This document shows, in pieces, positions 1 to 8,563 of a DNA stretch of 64,000 nucleotides. The notes below the pieces were generated by a model. It made no database searches and was not told where the DNA came from. It saw only the letters and a list, made by a program, of their open reading frames with translations. This DNA is from Gammaproteobacteria bacterium Ga0077536 (lineage in GTDB: Bacteria; Pseudomonadota; Gammaproteobacteria; Ga0077536). The stretch's first letter is position 1, and every line of letters begins with the position of its first letter. The stretch spans positions 139,567 to 203,566 of the forward strand of contig LNEL01000064.1 in the NCBI GenBank assembly GCA_001464935.1, read 5' to 3'. Both the position numbers and the translations under genes were made by a program.

Positions 1-1
1 G

Positions 2-232
2 AGGGGCACACTGACGGCCGCAGGCCTCGAGGAGAACCGCTGGCTCGACAACACGGCGCAGGTCGTGGCGGTGGCGCACAAGCGACTGGCTGCGGCCGGC
101 AAGGAAGGTCCGAAGCTCGACATCGGCACCCTCGTGCCGGAGCAGGTCGGCGACAAGATGCGCAACGGTCTGCGCAACAACGAAGAGGGCAGAACACTTG
201 CAGTCCAGGGCATTTTCGTTCGCCGCGCCTGA
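2..232 (+). CDS. C-terminal fragment of an unrecognised protein (5' end outside window)
   Basis: Frame 2 is open from the window edge to a TGA at 230-232 and gives the last 76 residues of a protein. The fragment is hydrophilic and helical-looking, with a Lys/Arg-rich stretch and no transmembrane segment. It contains no motif I can assign. The frame overlaps the start of the next gene by 35 bases, as tightly packed operon genes do, and the enoyl-CoA hydratase that follows suggests a place in the same operon. The family cannot be named without the missing N-terminus. Confidence 0.5.
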   Translation, partial: RGTLTAAGLEENRWLDNTAQVVAVAHKRLAAAGKEGPKLDIGTLVPEQVGDKMRNGLRNNEEGRTLAVQGIFVRRA

Positions 233-611
233 GCGGGCCGCGTGCTGGCTCGCACTGTGCGGCGTGCTGACAGCGTGCAGCGAACAGGACCGCGCCACCG
301 ACTTCGCGAGCCTCGCGGCGCCCGGCGGCGGCAGCGTGCTGATCACGACCGTCGTCGAACCGTGGTTTCCGCAGGGGCCGCACCAGGTCGTCGTGTACGT
401 GCAGAGCGGGGCCACGGCACCGCGCATCGAAGTCGCCCGCACCGAACTCGCGTATGACGGCGTGCCGTTCACGGCCCGCAACATCGGCATGCGCTGGACC
501 AGCGATGCCGAAGCCCTGGTCTGTCTGCGCGCGACCGATCGGCCCGATCGCAGCGTCTACGTCGATGCCCGGCAGCAACCACCAACCGCCGCACTGCGCG
601 ATGGCTGCTGA
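198..611 (+). CDS. Small hypothetical lipoprotein
   Basis: This 137-residue frame begins with TTG at 198, preceded by a GAGGG Shine-Dalgarno-like stretch at about 185-189. The N-terminus has a short charged region, a hydrophobic core and a lipobox ending LTAC, with the cysteine at residue 27. That predicts cleavage by signal peptidase II and lipid anchoring. The mature part has no family I recognise. No ATG or GTG could replace the TTG without destroying the signal peptide. It overlaps the upstream gene by 35 bases and the downstream hydratase by 11, so it sits inside an operon. The lipobox is good evidence that the frame is real, but the function is unknown. Confidence 0.5.
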   Translation: MQSRAFSFAAPERAACWLALCGVLTACSEQDRATDFASLAAPGGGSVLITTVVEPWFPQGPHQVVVYVQSGATAPRIEVARTELAYDGVPFTARNIGMRWTSDAEALVCLRATDRPDRSVYVDARQQPPTAALRDGC

Positions 612-1389
612 GGTGGCGGCCGGCCTGAGCGTCACGCGCGAGACGCGTGACAGTGGCGTCGTGGCTCGGCTGACGCTGCGCGGCCGCACGGGGCTGAACG
701 TCGTCGGCAGCGCGTGCCTCGAACAGGTCGCCGCCACGCTGCGCACGCTCGCCGACGAACCTGAGCTGCGCTGTGCCGTGCTGACCGGCGTCGACGCCCG
801 GGCGTTCATCGGGGGTGCCGATCTGAAAGAACTCGGCAGCCTCACACGCGCGACCGCCGAGCGCTTCATTCGCAGCATCCACGAGGTGTGCGCGGCGCTG
901 CGCGACCTGCCGGTGCCCGTCATCGCGCGCATCGAGGGCTACTGCATCGGCGGGGGCCTCGAGATCGCCGCCGCCTGTGATTTTCGCATCACCGCCGACA
1001 CGGGGCGCTTCGGCATGCCCGAAGTGCGGGTCGGCGTGCCGTCGGTGATCGAGGCGGCCCTGCTGCCTGGACTCATCGGCTGGGGCCGCACGCGCGAGCT
1101 GCTGCTGCGGGGACACCTGATCGATGCCGCTGAAGCGCTGCGCATCGGACTCGTCGAGCACTGCGTGACGGGCGATGCGCTCGACGGCGTGGTGCTCTCG
1201 GCAGTCGACGACATCCTGGCCGGCGCACCGGACGCGATCCGCGCGCAGAAGCGCCTGATCCGGCGCTGGGAGGACACCGGCGTCACGGCCGCGATCGAGG
1301 CCGGCGTCGATGCGTTCGTCGCCGCCTACGGCAGTGCAGAGCCGGCCGAGTACGCGGCGCGCTTCTTCGCCGCACGCCATCGCGAATAA
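601..1389 (+). CDS. Enoyl-CoA hydratase/isomerase family protein
   Basis: This 262-residue crotonase-fold enzyme is predicted to add water across 2,3-enoyl-CoA thioesters in beta-oxidation or a related acyl-CoA pathway in the cytoplasm. The oxyanion-hole segment AFIGGADL lies at about residues 68-75, and the second signature with the GGG turn at about 112-120. Both glutamates used by classical hydratases appear present, in GLEIAAACD (E121) and GMPEV (E141), so a true hydratase is more likely than an isomerase or decarboxylase. The ATG at 601 overlaps the lipoprotein stop. The frame stays open upstream, but family length and alignment favour this ATG. The EthD-like gene follows 27 bases later. 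Confidence 0.85.
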   Translation: MAAEVAAGLSVTRETRDSGVVARLTLRGRTGLNVVGSACLEQVAATLRTLADEPELRCAVLTGVDARAFIGGADLKELGSLTRATAERFIRSIHEVCAALRDLPVPVIARIEGYCIGGGLEIAAACDFRITADTGRFGMPEVRVGVPSVIEAALLPGLIGWGRTRELLLRGHLIDAAEALRIGLVEHCVTGDALDGVVLSAVDDILAGAPDAIRAQKRLIRRWEDTGVTAAIEAGVDAFVAAYGSAEPAEYAARFFAARHRE

Positions 1390-1416
1390 CGCGCGCAGAC
1401 CACAGAGGGACCGACG

Positions 1417-2349
1417 ATGGCCAGCGAACCCCTGATCGTGCTCAATGCACTGACGCTGCGGGCCGACAGCTCGCCACCGGCCGGTACGCGTCGCGCGCGG
1501 CCGCGTTTCAACGTCAACCGCGCCGGCGCAGGGATCGAGGATCCGGACACCACCGATCGCAGCCTCAGCCTGAGCGCGCAGCCACAGCTCGAATGGGAGG
1601 CTTACGACGAGTACTGGCGCAAGACGCACGGGCCGAAAATCCTGCACCAGGACGGGCCCGACGACACCGCGACGGCGCTGCTGCAGTACTACGTCCAGCA
1701 GCATCGCCTGCCGGCCGGTCCCTGTCGCGAGCTGCCACCACCGTACAGCGCGGGGGCCGACAGCGACGGCCTGCTGGTGCGCGATCCGGCCGCGCGGTGC
1801 GCGACCCATGCGCGGCCCGCGTGGGATGGTCTCGCGCAGCTCGGGTACCGTAACCGGACTGAACTCGAGACCTTCTTCGGCAGCCGCAAGTATCTCGAGA
1901 AAATCGTGCCCGACGAGGCCGTGTTCCTGCGTGGCTTCGGGTTTCACCTGGCCGAGGAGCACCTCGTCGTCCAGCGTGGCGAGCGCCGGCGCGATCCGAT
2001 CATTCTGCTGAAGCTGCATGTCCGCAACGCCGAGCTCTCGCGCGAGGAGTTTCGCGGCCGCTGGATGGCCCAGCACGCAGGCCTCGTGCGCGAGCTGCCG
2101 GAGGCCCGCGCGCTGGTGCGGCGTTATGCGCAGCTCGTCAACGTCAGCATGGCCGACGACCGGCTGTACGACCCGGTCGGCGATCTGATCGACGGCGTGG
2201 GCGTGTATTCGTTCGCGAACGTCAACGACTGCGAGGACTTCGTCGCCGGCGCCGCGCATGCGGCGCTCGCCGCGGATGAACAGGCCTTCGCCGCCGCGAC
2301 GACGTACTTCACCGCGCTGAACTACGTGATACGCGACGTCACGGCCTGA
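1417..2349 (+). CDS. EthD-like (dimeric alpha+beta barrel) protein, two domains
   Basis: This 310-residue protein appears to hold two EthD-type ferredoxin-like domains. Each carries the marker in which a short helix reads like YDEYWRKTHGPK (about residue 63) or FRGRWMAQHAG (about residue 211). EthD proteins are small, poorly understood partners of oxidative catabolic systems. Some members are double-domain enzymes acting on polyketides or ring compounds. A GGGACC-type ribosome site precedes the ATG. It lies 27 bases after the enoyl-CoA hydratase and is probably co-transcribed, which suggests a role in the same catabolic route. Substrate unknown. Confidence 0.7.
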   Translation: MASEPLIVLNALTLRADSSPPAGTRRARPRFNVNRAGAGIEDPDTTDRSLSLSAQPQLEWEAYDEYWRKTHGPKILHQDGPDDTATALLQYYVQQHRLPAGPCRELPPPYSAGADSDGLLVRDPAARCATHARPAWDGLAQLGYRNRTELETFFGSRKYLEKIVPDEAVFLRGFGFHLAEEHLVVQRGERRRDPIILLKLHVRNAELSREEFRGRWMAQHAGLVRELPEARALVRRYAQLVNVSMADDRLYDPVGDLIDGVGVYSFANVNDCEDFVAGAAHAALAADEQAFAAATTYFTALNYVIRDVTA

Positions 2350-2360
2350 TGCCGCGGGAC

Positions 2361-2381
2361 GGCCGCCGACTGACGGCGGCC
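2361..2381 (+). terminator. GC-rich hairpin after the EthD-like gene
   Basis: GGCCGCCG and CGGCGGCC pair perfectly around a five-base loop, 11 bases after the stop codon. There is no T-run, so this is a weak or Rho-assisted terminator, or an mRNA-stabilising stem. Confidence 0.35.
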
Positions 2382-2483
2382 GCCCCGTCAGCGCGCGGAT
2401 CCGGTCCCGGCGCCGGTGCGTAGACGAGTCCATGCACCACACCTGTCAGGCGCTCTTCAGACGACGTACCGCCGGTTGCGGCC

Positions 2484-4025
2484 ATGACGCGACCTGATCA
2501 TCTGCGCCTGGTGCTCGGCGATCAGCTCTGGCGCGACAACCCGGCGCTCACCGGTCACGATCCGGCGCGCGATGTGCTGCTGATGATCGAGGCGCCGGGG
2601 GAGGCGACGGTGGTGTGGAATCACCAGGCGCGCCTCGCGCTGTTCCTGTCCGCGATGCGGCACTTCCGCGATGATTGCCGCGCCGCCGGTCTCCCCGTTC
2701 ACTATGTCGCTATCGATGCGCCAGGTCCGCCGTCACTGGACGCCCGTCTGCGTGACGTCATCGGGCAGCTGCAGCCGCGCCGGCTCGTCATCTGCGAGGC
2801 GGGCGAGTGGCGGCTCAAACAGGCCCTCGAGGCCGTCGCGCGCGACACCGGCGTGCCGTTGACCTGGTGCGTGGACACGCATTTCCTGACGCCGCTGGCG
2901 ACGTTCGACGCGTGGGCCGAAGGCCGTCGCAGCCTGCGCATGGAGCACTTCTATCGCGAACAGCGCCGCCGCCATCGGGTGCTGATGGACGGCGATGAGC
3001 CCGCCGGCGGACGCTGGAATTTCGATGCCGACAACCGGCGCGGCTTCGCGGCCGGCGGCCCGCGCGAGGTGCCACCGGCCCCGCGTTTCGCGCCGGATGC
3101 CGTGACGCGCGAAGTGCTCGCCCTGGTCGCCCGCGACTATGCAGGTCACCCCGGCAGCCTGCAGGCGTTTCACTGGCCGGTCACCGCCGCGCAGGCCGCG
3201 ACGACGCTGGACGACTTCATCGACCGGCGCCTGTCCGGTTTCGGACCGCACCAGGACGCGATGTGGACCGGCGAACCGTGGCTGTGGCATTCGCTGCTGT
3301 CGACCAGTCTCAACCTGCACCTGCTCGATCCCCGTGCCGTACTCGCCGCGGCCGAGACGGCGTGGCGCGACGGGCGCGCCGAACTCGCGAGCGTCGAAGG
3401 CTTCGTGCGCCAGATCCTGGGCTGGCGCGAATTCATTCGCGGCGTGTACTGGCGCTGGATGCCCGATCTCCGGTCCGCGAATCACTATGGCCATACACGG
3501 CCGCTGCCCGCGTGGTACTGGACCGGTGACACGCAGATGAACTGCATGCGGGCGGTGATCGGTCAGGTCCTGGAGCACGGCTACGCACACCACATCCAGC
3601 GCCTGATGGTCACCGGGCAGTTCGCGCTGCTCGCCGGGCTTTCACCGCAGGCGGTCGAGGACTGGTATCTCGCGATGTTCGTCGATGCGGTCGACTGGGT
3701 GGAACTGCCGAACACCGCCGGCATGGCGCTGTATGCGGACGGCGGCCGCTTCACCAGCAAGCCTTACGTCGCGAGCGGGCAGTACATCAAGCGCATGAGC
3801 AACTACTGCACGGGCTGTCGCTACCGCCCGGAGCAGCGCACCGGGCCGCGCGCGTGCCCGGTCAGCACGCTGTACTGGGGCTTTCTCGATCGCGAAGAAG
3901 CGCGCCTCGCAGCGAATCCGCGCACCGCGCTGATGGCGAAGAGCGTGGCGCGGCTTGGCGACGAGGCGAGGGCGGCCATCCGCGTCGAGCGCGAACGGGT
4001 ACTGAACGGCCTCGACCATCTGTGA
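2484..4025 (+). CDS. Iron-sulfur photolyase/cryptochrome (FeS-BCP, PhrB/CryB-like)
   Basis: This 513-residue protein matches the photolyase-related (DPRP) family. The N-terminus has the Rossmann-like antenna domain (LRLVLGDQLW near residue 7) and the rest is the all-helical FAD domain. Iron-sulfur bacterial members bind a [4Fe-4S] cluster through four cysteines. Here a Cys falls in NCMRAV (about 353) and three in the C-terminal block YCTGC...RAC, with a C-x2-C-x12-C pattern. This matches the spacing of the characterised Agrobacterium PhrB, a (6-4) photolyase. It probably repairs UV (6-4) photoproducts; a light-sensing role is the alternative. It is flanked by the hairpin at 2361 and the repeats after 4040, so it is probably monocistronic. 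Confidence 0.88.
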   Translation: MTRPDHLRLVLGDQLWRDNPALTGHDPARDVLLMIEAPGEATVVWNHQARLALFLSAMRHFRDDCRAAGLPVHYVAIDAPGPPSLDARLRDVIGQLQPRRLVICEAGEWRLKQALEAVARDTGVPLTWCVDTHFLTPLATFDAWAEGRRSLRMEHFYREQRRRHRVLMDGDEPAGGRWNFDADNRRGFAAGGPREVPPAPRFAPDAVTREVLALVARDYAGHPGSLQAFHWPVTAAQAATTLDDFIDRRLSGFGPHQDAMWTGEPWLWHSLLSTSLNLHLLDPRAVLAAAETAWRDGRAELASVEGFVRQILGWREFIRGVYWRWMPDLRSANHYGHTRPLPAWYWTGDTQMNCMRAVIGQVLEHGYAHHIQRLMVTGQFALLAGLSPQAVEDWYLAMFVDAVDWVELPNTAGMALYADGGRFTSKPYVASGQYIKRMSNYCTGCRYRPEQRTGPRACPVSTLYWGFLDREEARLAANPRTALMAKSVARLGDEARAAIRVERERVLNGLDHL

Positions 4026-4045
4026 TCGCCAGTGATTGCGCATGG

Positions 4046-4070
4046 CCCGGATGAGCGCAGCGAATCCGGG
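4046..4070. repeat. REP-like palindrome (CCCGGAT...ATCCGGG)
   Basis: An imperfect inverted repeat, CCCGGAT-gagcgcagcga-ATCCGGG, lies just after the photolyase stop. It belongs to the same family as the elements at 36634-36778 and 50773-51506. As at 50773, it is followed by a short linker (ctgtgc...caggctgaataat) and then a CCACGGAGAACAC palindrome, so the order of the modules is conserved between loci. Confidence 0.6.
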
Positions 4071-4103
4071 AGCCTGTGCCGGCCTGCAGGCTGAATAATC
4101 CAG

Positions 4104-4198
4104 CCACGGAGAACACGGAGAAGAGAATGGTTGGCCGCGCGGCTCCGCGATGCCCGCGCTTCCACTGAAGCCACCGCCCGGGAGCTGCCGACCCAATC
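4104..4198. repeat. CACGGAGAA palindrome family, copy A (right arm missing)
   Basis: Begins with two 9-nt units (CACGGAGAA twice) followed by a core almost identical to copy B at 4483. The right arm carrying TTCTCCGTG is absent. The sequence instead runs into the linker that separates units in the 50.8 kb array, so copy A is truncated or recombined. Confidence 0.7.
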
Positions 4199-4236
4199 TC
4201 CGGGATCCTGTGCTGGCCTACAGGCTGAACAATCCA

Positions 4237-4479
4237 AATAGAAGAGCGCAAATGCGCTCCAGTCGCAGGTTGGGCCGACGCAGGAAGCCCAACATCTGGG
4301 TGCGCACGGCGCTGTCGATTCGCTTTTTGAGCACGCTGCGGATTCGGACATATCGGCCGCAGTCATTGAGAAGTTCCCGATACGCCGCACGTTGGCTTCC
4401 TGCGTCAGCCCAACCTACGGAAGAACCTCAGTTTTCGACCCAGCGCATGGCCGCTGATCGACATTTGCGCTCTTCTATT
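4237..4479. mobile_element. MITE-like nested element with 18-bp perfect terminal inverted repeats
   Basis: The 18 bases at 4237-4254 (AATAGAAGAGCGCAAATG) are repeated exactly in inverse orientation at 4462-4479. This gives a 243-bp element too short to encode a transposase. Inside it, a second inverted pair built on GTTGGGC lies at 4268-4293 and 4391-4416, and is related to the pair at 36397-36580. The element sits at the junction between the linker and copy B of the CACGGAGAA family, as if inserted there. No clear target-site duplication is visible. Confidence 0.6.
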
Positions 4480-4482
4480 CGG

Positions 4483-4622
4483 CCACGGAGAACACACAGG
4501 ACACGGAGAAGAGAATGGTTGGCCGCGCGGCTTCGCGATGCCCGCGCTTCCACTGAAGCCGCCGCCCGCGTGCTGCCGACCCAATCCCTGTATGCCTCCG
4601 TGTGCTCTGTGTTCTCCGTGGC
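4483..4622. repeat. CACGGAGAA palindrome family, copy B (complete, 140 bp)
   Basis: The left arm has three 9-nt units, the middle one diverged (CACACAGGA). The right arm ends in the inverse units, finishing GTTCTCCGTGG. The core matches copy A with few changes, but copy B has exactly one extra 9-nt unit. The stretch 4026-4659 holds no credible gene, only these repeats. Confidence 0.75.
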
Positions 4623-4659
4623 TGAACTATTCAGCGTTAGCTTGCGTGCACCCTGCGTG

Positions 4660-5436
4660 CTACCCCAAGGCCCGCGGATTGCCCTGCACGCCGCCGTCGA
4701 CGGCGAGCAGCGAGCCGGTCGTGAAGCTCGACGCGCTGCTCGCGAAGTACAGCGCGGCGCCGACGATTTCGTGTGGCTGGCCGCCGCGACCGAGCGGGAT
4801 GCCGTCTTTCGCGGCGCGGTTGAACGCGTCGAGGTCCCACGCCTTCGAGATGTCGGTCAGGAAGGGCCCCGGCATCACGCAGTTCACGCGCACCTTCGGG
4901 CCGAACGCGTTCGCCAGCGAGCGCGTCAGCGCGTTGAGGCCGGCTTTCGCGGCGCCATAGGGCTCCGACATCGGACTCGGCGTCACGGCCGCGGTGCTCG
5001 AGACATTGATGATCGAGCCGCCGTCACCGGCCATCATGCGCGTGCCGACGAGGGCCGCGAGGCGAAACGGGCCTTTCAGATTGATCGCCACCACCTTGTC
5101 GAACAGGTCTTCGGTGATCGCGTCGAGCGACGGGTACAACGGCGACAGGCCCGCGTTGTTGACGAGGATGTCGACCTTGCCGAAGGTCGCGTAGGCTGCG
5201 TCGACGAGACCGTCGAGTTCGCTCCACTTGCCGACATGACAGGCATAGGGCAGGGCGCGCCGGCCGAGGGCCTCGATTTCGCGCGCGGTCTTCTCGCAGG
5301 CATCCATCTTGCGCGAGGCAATCACCACGTCCGCGCCCTGCGCGGCGAAGGCCAGGGCCATTTCGCGGCCAAGACCGCGGCTGCCGCCGGTGACCAGTGC
5401 CACCTTGCCCGTGAGGTCGAACAGATTCGTGCTCAT
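4660..5436 (-). CDS. SDR family NAD(P)-dependent oxidoreductase
   Basis: This 258-residue classical short-chain dehydrogenase has the nucleotide-binding motif TGGSRGLG at about residues 17-24, the NNAG motif near 92, the catalytic Ser in INVSS near 144 and the Tyr/Lys pair in YGAAK near 159-163. The cofactor is NAD(H) or NADP(H). The product could be a 3-oxoacyl or alcohol oxidoreductase, but SDR substrates cannot be read from sequence. The ATG at 5436 begins a good N-terminus. It lies 40 bases downstream of the RND transporter gene on the same strand, so it may be the last gene of that operon. Confidence 0.85.
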   Translation of the reverse strand: MSTNLFDLTGKVALVTGGSRGLGREMALAFAAQGADVVIASRKMDACEKTAREIEALGRRALPYACHVGKWSELDGLVDAAYATFGKVDILVNNAGLSPLYPSLDAITEDLFDKVVAINLKGPFRLAALVGTRMMAGDGGSIINVSSTAAVTPSPMSEPYGAAKAGLNALTRSLANAFGPKVRVNCVMPGPFLTDISKAWDLDAFNRAAKDGIPLGRGGQPHEIVGAALYFASSASSFTTGSLLAVDGGVQGNPRALG

Positions 5437-5476
5437 CGAAGTCTCCGTGTCTTGCGTCGGGACGGCCGCGCAGTCC

Positions 5477-8400
5477 TCACTGCGCGACCAGGGTCGTTGC
5501 GTTGTCGTCGTCGTCCTTCACGCGCGCCGGGCGATGGTCGCCGGCGAGCCAGACGTAGAAGGCCGGCACCACGAACAGCGTGAACAGCGTGCCGATGCCG
5601 AGGCCGGCGGCGATGGTGAGGCCGATGTGGAAGCGGCTCGTCGCGCCCGGCCCGCTTGCGAGCAGCAGCGGCACCATCGCGACGACCATCGACACCGTCG
5701 TCATCAGGATCGGCCGCAGGCGCACAGAGGCGCCCATGGCGGCGGCGGCGAACTTGTCGAGCCCCTGCTCGCGCTGGAGCTGATTGGCGAACTCGACGAT
5801 CAGGATGCCGTTCTTGGCGACGAGGCCAATCAGCGTGATGAGCCCGATCTGCGTGTAGATGTTGATGGTCGCAAAGCCGAGATTGATGAAGGCCAGCGCG
5901 CCGGCAATCGACATCGGCACCGACATCATGATGATCAGCGGATCGCGCCAGCTCTCGAACTGCGCGGCCAGCACGAGGTAAATGACAATCGCAGCGAGGA
6001 ACAGCGTGATGACCAGCGCATTGCCTTCCTGAATGTACTGGCGCGACACCCCGGCATAATCCCAGGTGTAGCCCTGTGGCAGCACGCGGCGCGCTTCCTC
6101 GTCGAGATAGCCGAGCGCGTCGCCGAGCGAGGCGCCGGGGCTCGCCATGCCCTGCAGGGTCAGCGAGTTCAACTGCTGGAACTGCGTGCGTTCACTCGGC
6201 TCGATCGACTCCGAGAAACTGACCAGCGAGGACAGCGGCACGAGATCACCGCCGTCGGCCCGCAGGTAGTAAAGGTCCAGCAGCTCGCGGCTGACGCGGA
6301 ACCGATCCTCGACCTGCGGGATGACCTTGTAGCTGCGGCCTTCGAGGTTGAACCAGTTGACGTTGTTGCCGCCGAGCAGGGTCGAGAGCTCGCGTCCGAT
6401 GTCCTCCATCGAGATGCCGAGGATGCCGGCGCGATCGCGGTCGATCACGATCTCGGTCTTCGGGCGCGTGAACTCGACCGATTTCTGCAGGAAGATGAAC
6501 TTGCCGCTCTTCATCGCGGCGGCCAGCAGTTCGTCGACGGCCTGATCGAGTTCGGCGTAATCGCCCGGTGAGCGCACGACGAACTGCAGCGGCAGTCCGC
6601 GGCCGGCACCGGGCAGGCTCGGCCGTGGAAACACCGCCACCTGCTGACCGACGAGCCCGTTGAGCTTCGGTTGCAACTCCTCCTGCACCTGCTGCTGCGT
6701 GCGCTGGCGTTGTTCGATCGGCACGATCTTGAAGCCGCTGAACGCACTGTTCGGCGACCCGCCGAAGCCCAGGATGAAGAAGCTTTCGTAATACTCCGGA
6801 ATCGTCTCGTAGACGTCGATCACGTCCTGCGTGTAACGCTGCGTGTAGTCGATCGTGGCGGTCTCGGGGCCGCGCGCGGCGACGAACAGAATGCCCTGGT
6901 CCTCGTTCGGGGCGAGTTCCTGCTGGCTCGTCAGATACATCGGGAACATGCTGAGCATGACGACGAACGCGAAGCCGACGAAGGCCGGCCAGAACGGCAG
7001 GTTGTTGGTCAGCAGGCGGTGGTAGCCCCGGGTGAGCCAGCCGAAGAAATGTTCGACCCCGCGCTCGAAGCGGCCCGGCGGCTTGGCGCTCAGGATGCGC
7101 GAGGACAGCATCGGCGACAGCGTCAGCGCGACGACACCGGACACCAGAACCGCGGCCGCCAGCGAGAAGGCGAACTCGGTGAACAGCGTGCCGACCAGTC
7201 CGCCCATGAAGCCGACCGGCGCGTAGACCGCGACCAGCGTCGTCGTCATCGCGACGATCGGCAGCCACAGCTCGCGCGCCCCGATCAGCGCGGCATCGAA
7301 CGGCGTCCTGCCCTCGGCAATGTGACGGTGCACGTTCTCGACGACGACGATCGCGTCGTCGACGACGAGGCCAATCGCGAGCACCATCGCGAGCAAGGTC
7401 AGCAGGTTCACCGAGTAACCGAGCAGCAGCATCAGGAACGCCGCGCCGACCAGCGACAGTGGCACGGCGACGGCCGGGATCAGCGCCGCGCGCAGCGAAC
7501 CGAGCGACAGGTAGATCACGAGCAGCACGATCAGCACGGCCTCGGCGAGCGTGGTGAAGACTTCCTTGATCGATTCCTCGATGAAGACGCTCGCGTCGTA
7601 CGGAATGAAGACCTCGAGGTCGGAGGGCATCTGCGACTTCAGGTCCGGCATGATCTCGCGCACGCGAGCCGCCACTGTCAGCGGGTTCGCGCCGGGCGTC
7701 GGGTCGACGCCGATGTAGGTGGCCGTCTTGCCGTTGTACAGGCTGGTCGAGTCGTAGTCCTCGGGGCCGAGTTCGGCGCGCGCGACGTCGGCGAGGCGCA
7801 CGATCGCACCGTTCTCGCTGCGCACGACCAGATTGTTGAAGTCCTCGACCTTCGAGATGTCGGTGGTCGTCGTCAGGTCGATGCCGACGTACTGACCCTT
7901 CGTCGCGCCCGGACCGACGAGGTAGTTGTTCGATTCGAGCACCTTGCGCACGTCCGACGCGGTGACGTTCAACGCCGTCATGCGGATCGGATCGAGCCAG
8001 ATGCGCATCGCGAAGGCCTGGTTGCCGAAGATCTGTGCCTTCGCCACGCCCGGGATCGCCTGCAGTTGCGGCCGCACGACGCGCAGCAGGTAGTCCGCAA
8101 TCTGCTGGCGCGACATGCTGGTGCTGTAAAAAGCGATGTACATCAGCGCCGTCGGGTCGCCCGTCACGGACTCGATGATCGGGTCGTCCGCCTGCTCCGG
8201 CAGCACGTTGCGCTGGCTCGCGACTTTCGCCTGGATTTCGGCCACCGCCGCGTGCGCGTCGTAGTTCAGCTTCATGTAGACCTCGATGGTCGACATGCCC
8301 TGCTTGCTGCTGGACGTGATGTAGTCGATGCCGTCGGCCTCGGCGATGGCCTGTTGCAGCGGCGTGGTGATGAAGCCCTTCACCAGTTCGCTGTTCGCGC

Positions 8401-8563
8401 CGGGGTAGGGGGTGCGCACGGTGACGATGGTGTTCTCGGTCTTCGGGAACTGCCGGACTTCGAGGGACATCACGGCGCGCAGGCCGAGCAGCAGGATCAT
8501 CAGACTGACGACACTCGCCAGCACCGGCCGGCGGATGAAGAGGTCGGTGAAGCCGGTGCTCAC
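5477..8563 (-). CDS. RND multidrug efflux permease (AcrB/MexF-like, HAE1)
   Basis: This 1028-residue inner-membrane proton/drug antiporter of the hydrophobe/amphiphile efflux family is full length. It has the usual plan of TM1, a large periplasmic loop, TM2-6, amphipathic region, TM7, a second loop and TM8-12. The paired aspartates of TM4 needed for proton relay are present in GLVVDDAIVVVEN. The protein starts with GTG at 8563, overlapping the adaptor stop (GTGA), so the two are translationally coupled. No outer-membrane TolC-like gene is adjacent, so a channel encoded elsewhere must complete the tripartite pump. Drug, solvent or bile-salt efflux is plausible. Confidence 0.93.
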   Translation of the reverse strand: MSTGFTDLFIRRPVLASVVSLMILLLGLRAVMSLEVRQFPKTENTIVTVRTPYPGANSELVKGFITTPLQQAIAEADGIDYITSSSKQGMSTIEVYMKLNYDAHAAVAEIQAKVASQRNVLPEQADDPIIESVTGDPTALMYIAFYSTSMSRQQIADYLLRVVRPQLQAIPGVAKAQIFGNQAFAMRIWLDPIRMTALNVTASDVRKVLESNNYLVGPGATKGQYVGIDLTTTTDISKVEDFNNLVVRSENGAIVRLADVARAELGPEDYDSTSLYNGKTATYIGVDPTPGANPLTVAARVREIMPDLKSQMPSDLEVFIPYDASVFIEESIKEVFTTLAEAVLIVLLVIYLSLGSLRAALIPAVAVPLSLVGAAFLMLLLGYSVNLLTLLAMVLAIGLVVDDAIVVVENVHRHIAEGRTPFDAALIGARELWLPIVAMTTTLVAVYAPVGFMGGLVGTLFTEFAFSLAAAVLVSGVVALTLSPMLSSRILSAKPPGRFERGVEHFFGWLTRGYHRLLTNNLPFWPAFVGFAFVVMLSMFPMYLTSQQELAPNEDQGILFVAARGPETATIDYTQRYTQDVIDVYETIPEYYESFFILGFGGSPNSAFSGFKIVPIEQRQRTQQQVQEELQPKLNGLVGQQVAVFPRPSLPGAGRGLPLQFVVRSPGDYAELDQAVDELLAAAMKSGKFIFLQKSVEFTRPKTEIVIDRDRAGILGISMEDIGRELSTLLGGNNVNWFNLEGRSYKVIPQVEDRFRVSRELLDLYYLRADGGDLVPLSSLVSFSESIEPSERTQFQQLNSLTLQGMASPGASLGDALGYLDEEARRVLPQGYTWDYAGVSRQYIQEGNALVITLFLAAIVIYLVLAAQFESWRDPLIIMMSVPMSIAGALAFINLGFATINIYTQIGLITLIGLVAKNGILIVEFANQLQREQGLDKFAAAAMGASVRLRPILMTTVSMVVAMVPLLLASGPGATSRFHIGLTIAAGLGIGTLFTLFVVPAFYVWLAGDHRPARVKDDDDNATTLVAQ

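Noticed and set aside
469..2442. A 657-codon open frame on the minus strand
   Set aside because: It is antisense to the hydratase and EthD-like genes, has no ribosome site and is composed of Arg/His/Asp-rich shadow sequence typical of high-GC DNA.
4150..5583. A 477-codon plus-strand frame over the repeats and the SDR gene
   Set aside because: It crosses repeat palindromes and lies antisense to the SDR.
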